Source: Streptococcaceae bacterium (GTDB taxonomy: Bacteria > Bacillota > Bacilli > Lactobacillales > Streptococcaceae). Taken from it: a stretch of DNA of 11,044 bases. A program made the translations under genes and the position numbers. The notes below the pieces were generated by a model. It was not told the origin of the DNA, did no database searches, and saw nothing but the letters and a program-made list of their open reading frames with translations. The stretch covers positions 1-11,044 of the forward strand of contig CADFQU010000015.1 in assembly GCA_902836505.1 (NCBI GenBank). The letters run 5' to 3'. Below, in pieces: positions 7,109-11,044 of this stretch. Within the stretch, counting starts at the first letter, position 1. Every line of letters begins with the position of its first letter.

Positions 7109-8008
7109 TTAATATTCTTTTTCGTTGTATCCGAAATCGGCAAGGTCTAATTTCTTATCCCGCCAATTTTTCTTAACCTTGACCCAGGTTTCTAGGAAGA
7201 CTTTGTCCCCTAGCATCAGTTCAATATCCTTACGCGCAAGGGTTCCAATCTTCTTGAGCATGGCACCGCCTTTTCCGATGATAATCCCTTTTTGGCTATC
7301 ACGTTCCACCATGATGGTCGCACGGATATGGACTTTATCTGTCTCCTCATCCCGCTTCATGGAATCCACGACTACTGCAACAGAATGGGGAATTTCTTCC
7401 CTCGTCAAGTGCAAGACCTTTTCCCGAATCATTTCAGAAACCAAGAAACGCTCTGGATGGTCCGTAATCTGATCAGCAGGGAAATATTGGAAACCTTCTT
7501 CTAAGTTTTCGCTCAAAATATCAATCAAACGCGAAACATTATTTCCTTGTAGAGCTGAAATCGGTACAATTTCCTTAAAATCCATCTGATTACGGAAATA
7601 ATCGATTTGAGCCAAAAGTTGGTCTGGGTGTACCTTGTCGATCTTATTCACCACAAGAATGACTGGCACCTTGGCTGCTTTGAGGCGTTCGATAATCATA
7701 TCGTCACCCTTCCCACGTGGTTCATCTGCTGGCACCATAAAGAGAACCGTATCGACTTCCCGAAGGGTACTATAGGCAGACTCTACCATGAAGTCTCCAA
7801 GGGCTGTCTTAGGTTTATGAATCCCTGGCGTATCGATAAAGACGATTTGTTCCTTATCGGTAGTGTAGATTCCCATAATATTGTTGCGCGTTGTCTGCGC
7901 ATTATCACTCATTATGGCAATTTTTTGACCCATGACGTGGTTCAAAAAAGTTGACTTCCCAACATTGGGACGTCCTAAAATAGCTACAAAGCCTGATTTA
8001 AATGTCAT
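7109..8008 (-). CDS. era: GTPase Era (30S ribosome assembly)
   Basis: The 299-residue protein has an N-terminal GTPase domain and a C-terminal KH RNA-binding domain. G1 is GRPNVGKS (12-19), G3 is DTPG (59-62), G4 is NKID (121-124) and G5 is SAL (151-153). The switch-I region contains [11 protein letters not shown]. The KH domain carries [15 protein letters not shown] (241-255), which binds the 3' end of 16S rRNA. Era acts late in small-subunit maturation, the same process as YbeY two genes upstream. The ATG at 8008 follows GAAAGGAAACT. Sequence and length are close to my memory of pneumococcal Era. It lies 29 bases after dgkA in the same operon. Confidence 0.97.
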   Translation of the reverse strand: MTFKSGFVAILGRPNVGKSTFLNHVMGQKIAIMSDNAQTTRNNIMGIYTTDKEQIVFIDTPGIHKPKTALGDFMVESAYSTLREVDTVLFMVPADEPRGKGDDMIIERLKAAKVPVILVVNKIDKVHPDQLLAQIDYFRNQMDFKEIVPISALQGNNVSRLIDILSENLEEGFQYFPADQITDHPERFLVSEMIREKVLHLTREEIPHSVAVVVDSMKRDEETDKVHIRATIMVERDSQKGIIIGKGGAMLKKIGTLARKDIELMLGDKVFLETWVKVKKNWRDKKLDLADFGYNEKEY

Positions 8009-8037
8009 AGTTTCCTTTCATGAGGGAAATATCCCCC

Positions 8038-8436
8038 TTATCCAAATACTAGAGCCCATAATTTGGGCACAAATATCATGAGACCTGTCACCAAGGCAAA
8101 GCCCGAAATAACGAGAACTGCTCCTGCCGCCATATCCTTGGCATTCTTTGCCAGCATGGAGAAATGGTAATCGCTCGCCAAATCCACTACATTTTCAATA
8201 GCAGAATTCATGATTTCAAAGGCAATGACCAAAGAAACACTTAAGAGTAGAAAGAGCCACTCTGTTGCTGAAATGCCAAAAAGGAAGCCTGCAACAATCG
8301 CTAAGATAGCTGAAAGTGCATGCTTACGCATATTTCGTTCTTCTTTAAAGGCTGTGAAAATCCCTGTTAAAGCAAATTCAAGACTGGCAATCAGTTCTCG
8401 ATTTTTCCATTTTCGTTTATTGTCTTGTGAGTCCAT
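8038..8436 (-). CDS. dgkA: Diacylglycerol kinase-family protein, probably undecaprenol kinase
   Basis: The 132-residue DgkA-family membrane kinase has an N-terminal amphipathic region with the conserved [11 protein letters not shown] (29-39), then hydrophobic segments at about 40-57, 59-78 and 103-124. The catalytic signature is [14 protein letters not shown] (73-86), with Glu74 and Glu81 as likely metal/catalytic residues, and [10 protein letters not shown] follows (98-107). In Gram-positive bacteria, including S. mutans Dgk, members of this group phosphorylate undecaprenol, feeding the lipid carrier for cell-wall synthesis; that is the likely role here. The ATG at 8436 lies within the last 20 bases of ybeY and has no close ribosome site (a GGAAGAG lies too far upstream), so translation probably depends on coupling. 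The order ybeY-dgkA-era is common in streptococci and other Firmicutes. Confidence 0.93.
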   Translation of the reverse strand: MDSQDNKRKWKNRELIASLEFALTGIFTAFKEERNMRKHALSAILAIVAGFLFGISATEWLFLLLSVSLVIAFEIMNSAIENVVDLASDYHFSMLAKNAKDMAAGAVLVISGFALVTGLMIFVPKLWALVFG

Positions 8437-8914
8437 AGGCCGTCAAAATCTCTTCCTGTAAGCCAAACATTTCCTTCTCTTCTTCCGGAGTATAGTGATC
8501 ATAACCGTTGATATGAAGGAAGCCATGCACTACTAAAAAGCCCATCTCGCGCTCAAAGCTATGACCATACTCAGCTGCCTGCTCACGAGCCTTATCTACA
8601 GAAATAAAGAGCTCTCCAATATAGGTATCAAACTCTGCCATCATTTCTGCTAATTCTGGATGGTCTTCTAAATCTTCTTCTGAAAAAGCAATATCCATCT
8701 CTGGTTTGTATTCCAGACTAATTACATCCGTTGGGCGATCCGTATCACGGTATTCCAAGTTCAATTCATGGCTGCGTTCGTTGGTTACAAAGGTCACTGC
8801 CATTTCCTTGTCTTCTTTGCCCAATTTTTTTGCAGCAAATTCTAAAATTTCCTGGGTTTGTTTGATTATTTCTTGAGAGACTTGACCGGTCTCATCAACC
8901 ATTTCAATATACAT
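8417..8914 (-). CDS. ybeY: Endoribonuclease YbeY (rRNA maturation factor)
   Basis: The 165-residue metal-dependent endoribonuclease belongs to the UPF0054/YbeY family, which acts in 16S rRNA 3'-end maturation and ribosome quality control. The zinc site is the family signature [11 protein letters not shown] (130-140), with H130, H134 and H140. Other conserved segments are the nearby [13 protein letters not shown] (55-67) and [14 protein letters not shown] (100-113). Length is normal for Gram-positive members. The ATG at 8914 follows GAGGTGATCC at good spacing. It is the first gene of the operon, about 20 bases downstream of the predicted transcription start, and overlaps dgkA by 20 bases. Era further down acts on the same ribosomal step. 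Confidence 0.96.
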   Translation of the reverse strand: MYIEMVDETGQVSQEIIKQTQEILEFAAKKLGKEDKEMAVTFVTNERSHELNLEYRDTDRPTDVISLEYKPEMDIAFSEEDLEDHPELAEMMAEFDTYIGELFISVDKAREQAAEYGHSFEREMGFLVVHGFLHINGYDHYTPEEEKEMFGLQEEILTAYGLTRQ

Positions 8915-8939
8915 CTTGGATCACCTCACTATCATTTCA

Positions 8940-8948
8940 ATTATAGCA
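8940..8948 (-). promoter_or_regulatory. Extended -10 promoter of the ybeY-secG operon
   Basis: The minus strand reads TGC-TATAAT, a perfect extended -10 element (TGnTATAAT). No good -35 hexamer sits 16-18 bases upstream, as expected for this promoter class. Transcription would start near 8933 and leave about 20 bases of leader, containing the ybeY ribosome site GAGGTGAT. The -35 region falls in the terminator hairpin of the preceding ABC operon. Confidence 0.75.
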
Positions 8949-8949
8949 T

Positions 8950-8980
8950 AAAAATAGCGTATATACTAGAATACACGCTA
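8950..8980 (-). terminator. Rho-independent terminator after the ABC exporter operon
   Basis: Starting 36 bases after the ABC gene stop, the minus strand reads TAGCGTGTAT-TCTAGT-ATATACGCTA (8980-8955). This is a 10-bp stem with one G-U pair and a 6-base loop, followed by TTTTT (8950-8954). It separates the ABC operon from ybeY, and its T-run lies one base from the extended -10 element. Confidence 0.8.
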
Positions 8981-9016
8981 CTTTTACTATTTGAAGACTG
9001 ACATTCATAGCCATCC

Positions 9017-10753
9017 TTATTCAACCTTTTGTTGGATGGCATGCATCTGGGCATAAATGCCACCATGGGCAATTAAGTCTGCATGTTGCCCACGTTCGAC
9101 AATGCGCCCTTCTGATAGAACCAAGATCTGATCCGCATCTTGAATAGTCGATAAGCGGTGGGCAATGATAAAGGTCGTCCGGCCTTTCTGTAAGACTGCC
9201 ATAGCCTTCTGAATGATCTCCTCTGTCTCCGTATCAATGTGGGAGGCCGCTTCGTCCAGAATCAGAATTTGCGGATTCATATAGAGCGTCCGCGCAAAGG
9301 AAATCAACTGGCGCTCGCCACTTGAGAAGGCGGAGCCCTTTTCAACCACTGGATGGTCAATTCCCTTTTCTAATTTCTGGATCATAGGCAGGGCACCGAC
9401 CTGTTTTAGAGCATCCAAGACGCGATCATGATCGATAGCTGTTTGACTCATGGCCACATTGCTAGCAATGGTCCCTGAGAACAGATAAGGATCCTGTAAG
9501 ACAATTCCCATGTGGGACCGAAGACTCTCTCTAGAGAAATGGCGAATGTTCTGACCGTCGATCCGAATTTCTCCCTCCTGCGGATCATAGAAACGATAAA
9601 GCAAGTTCATAATAGAGGATTTACCCGAACCAGTATGGCCAACCAAGGCAAGGGTTTGACCCGGATGAGCTTGGATGGAAATGTCCTTAAGAACTGGCTT
9701 GCCTTCTTCATAGGCAAAAGTGACTTGATCAAACTCCACAGTTGCCCGGTCTATTTGGATCTCTTCTGTTGTATCTGCCTCAGTCTTTTCATCTAGGAAA
9801 GTCAAGACACGCTGCCCTGTTTCCAGAGAGCGTCGGATATCCGGAAGACGACGAATCAAATTGGCCATAAGATCAAAAAGCTGAATAACATAATTGAGAT
9901 TGATAAACAAGAAACCAGCAGTCATCCCCAAATCCCCACCAAGGTAGGATAGGCCTGCAATAGTTAATATTCCTGCAATGACGATGTATTTCAAGAATTC
10001 TGTCAGGGTCCAAGAAGCAATGGAGTCTGCTAAAACTAGACGATCATTGGCCATGGTCATCTTCTCTGTCGTTTGTTCAAACTCATCAATCACGCGCTCT
10101 TCTTGTCCGTAGAGTTGGATCATACTAGCCCCATGAAGCAGTTCATTAACCTGGGTATTGATCTCACTTCTGGAGTCAAAAAAGTCTTTCATAGGCTTGT
10201 CTGTCATATGCTTATACAAGGACTGAATCCCGTAAAAAATAGGAAAAATCAAGCATAAGAGAAGACCCATCATAGGATTAATATAAAATATAACCCCCAT
10301 GATAAAGAAAAAACGCATCAAATGAATCACTAAATACATACAGGAATTATAAAATTGGGTCCGTAAGGTCTCTGTATCATTAACAATGCGGGTTGCAATT
10401 TTCCCTGCTGGCTTATCATCAAAGTAGGAAATTGGTAGTTGCTGCATCACGAGGAAGGCTTGGTCTCGTAGCTGAGCAGTTACCTTATTGCCTCCATGAA
10501 TCAAAACCCGATTGCCTATATAACTGATGATCTGCCCCACTGCCAAAACAATCAGATAGAGGACCCCCATAGGATAGAGTGCTCCTAACTCTCCTCCCTG
10601 ACTCAAAGCTGTCAAGGGACCATCAATCATCTTTTGAAGGATAAATGGCGATAGATCTGATAAAATCGTTGCCAGCAAAAGACAGATGAAACCAAGCCCG
10701 AAAATACCAGGAAAAAGGGATAGTTTTTGTAATAATCGTTTTAAAATACCCAT
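9017..10753 (-). CDS. ABC exporter half-transporter (LmrD/BmrD-like partner of a heterodimer)
   Basis: The 578-residue half-transporter has an exporter-type membrane domain with about six helices (roughly 15-300) and a C-terminal nucleotide-binding domain (about 335-578). Walker A is GHTGSGKSS (372-380), the Q-loop is Q420, Walker B is ILILDE (496-501) with catalytic Glu501, the D-loop is SHID (504-507) and the switch is His532. The ABC signature reads FSSGE (476-480) instead of LSGGQ. The start is the ATG at 10753, preceded by GGAAGGAGAATAAG; the in-frame ATG at 10846 would add 31 residues lying inside the upstream gene. One base separates it from that gene, also an ABC half-transporter, so the two probably form a heterodimer exporting lipophilic drugs or peptides. 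Substrate is unknown. A terminator follows. Confidence 0.93.
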   Translation of the reverse strand: MGILKRLLQKLSLFPGIFGLGFICLLLATILSDLSPFILQKMIDGPLTALSQGGELGALYPMGVLYLIVLAVGQIISYIGNRVLIHGGNKVTAQLRDQAFLVMQQLPISYFDDKPAGKIATRIVNDTETLRTQFYNSCMYLVIHLMRFFFIMGVIFYINPMMGLLLCLIFPIFYGIQSLYKHMTDKPMKDFFDSRSEINTQVNELLHGASMIQLYGQEERVIDEFEQTTEKMTMANDRLVLADSIASWTLTEFLKYIVIAGILTIAGLSYLGGDLGMTAGFLFINLNYVIQLFDLMANLIRRLPDIRRSLETGQRVLTFLDEKTEADTTEEIQIDRATVEFDQVTFAYEEGKPVLKDISIQAHPGQTLALVGHTGSGKSSIMNLLYRFYDPQEGEIRIDGQNIRHFSRESLRSHMGIVLQDPYLFSGTIASNVAMSQTAIDHDRVLDALKQVGALPMIQKLEKGIDHPVVEKGSAFSSGERQLISFARTLYMNPQILILDEAASHIDTETEEIIQKAMAVLQKGRTTFIIAHRLSTIQDADQILVLSEGRIVERGQHADLIAHGGIYAQMHAIQQKVE

Positions 10754-10754
10754 C

Positions 10755-11044
10755 TTATTCTCCTTCCTGTCTTTGCTGCCGTTGGTATTGTTCATAATAC
10801 CAACCTTCTTGAGCCAGTAAATCACTAGCTGTTCCTTCTTCCACAATTCGTCCTTGATCTAAGACAAGGATCCAATCCGCCTGATGGACAGCTGATAGAC
10901 GGTGAGAGACAATCAAGGTTGTCTTTCCTTGTCGCTCTTTTTGAATAGTTGCAATAATAGCCTGTTCCGTCTTTTCATCTACTGCGGATAAAGAATCATC
11001 CAAGAGGATCAACTGGGCGTCGCGTAAAAAGGCACGTGCCATAT
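10755..11044 (-). CDS. ABC exporter half-transporter, C-terminal end (LmrC/BmrC-like; 5' part outside window)
   Basis: Only the last 95 codons and two bases of another are present. They start just after where the ABC signature would be. ARAFLRDAQ is followed by a Walker B of LILLDD, with Asp in place of the catalytic Glu, then the D-loop SAVD and the switch LIVSHRLS, ending EQYQRQQRQEGE. The Glu-to-Asp change is the usual mark of the degenerate partner in heterodimeric ABC exporters such as LmrCD, BmrCD and TM287/288. Its stop is one base from the start of the next ABC gene, whose ribosome site (GGAAGGAG) lies in this gene's last codons. The frame continues beyond the right edge, so the ATG at 11042 is internal. 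Confidence 0.92.
   Translation of the reverse strand, partial: MARAFLRDAQLILLDDSLSAVDEKTEQAIIATIQKERQGKTTLIVSHRLSAVHQADWILVLDQGRIVEEGTASDLLAQEGWYYEQYQRQQRQEGE

Noticed and set aside
7125..7472. 115-codon plus-strand open frame opposite era, and other plus-strand frames opposite rnr, era and the ABC gene
   Set aside because: They are antisense shadows of strongly conserved minus-strand genes. I recognise no family in them and saw no supporting ribosome sites or promoters.
7997..8020. Seven-codon frame (MKGNYDI) overlapping the start of era
   Set aside because: It has no ribosome site, and its ATG is only the base context before the era Shine-Dalgarno. It is best explained by chance.
10754..10846. 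31-residue upstream extension of the downstream ABC half-transporter
   Set aside because: It lies inside the coding end of the upstream ABC gene. MGILKRLL at 10753 has an excellent ribosome site and a normal N-terminus.

Overview
The window looks like a chromosomal core segment of a low-GC Firmicute, almost certainly a viridans-group (oral) Streptococcus. The order ybeY-dgkA-era-mutM-coaE-pmrA-rpmG-secG-rnr-smpB matches, from memory, the S. pneumoniae chromosome, and Era, SecG and PmrA read as close relatives of the pneumococcal proteins. Species cannot be fixed from the sequence alone. Every supported gene lies on the minus strand, so transcription runs from high to low coordinates. No RNA gene, CRISPR array, IS element or prophage gene was seen, and no gene-free stretch exceeds 300 bases.

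Layout in transcription order. (1) 11044-9017: the 3' end of one ABC exporter half-transporter and a complete second one, one base apart. They form a probable heterodimeric multidrug-type exporter ending at a hairpin terminator (8950-8980). (2) 8948-3977: a long, tightly packed operon driven by an extended -10 promoter (8940-8948). It encodes YbeY (rRNA processing), DgkA/undecaprenol kinase, Era (30S assembly GTPase), MutM (8-oxoG glycosylase), CoaE (CoA synthesis), PmrA (MFS efflux), ribosomal protein L33 and SecG, and ends at a hairpin terminator (3977-4008). (3) 3911-1093: rnr and smpB, overlapping by 38 bases, encode two proteins that cooperate in trans-translation and non-stop mRNA decay; a strong terminator follows (1042-1085). 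(4) 1019-1: a promoter and the 5' 303 codons of a secreted C69-family dipeptidase that runs off the left edge.

The gene content is ordinary, and I found no previously undescribed system. The points worth a second look are local. pmrA has no AUG, GUG or UUG codon that would give a full-length protein, so it uses a non-canonical start or carries a frameshift just after coaE. rnr has a strong Shine-Dalgarno 20-21 bases from its AUG, with a 5-bp hairpin between them that could restore normal spacing. The terminator of the ABC operon sits immediately upstream of the -10 element of the next operon. The secreted dipeptidase appears to expose its catalytic N-terminal Cys by signal-peptide cleavage.
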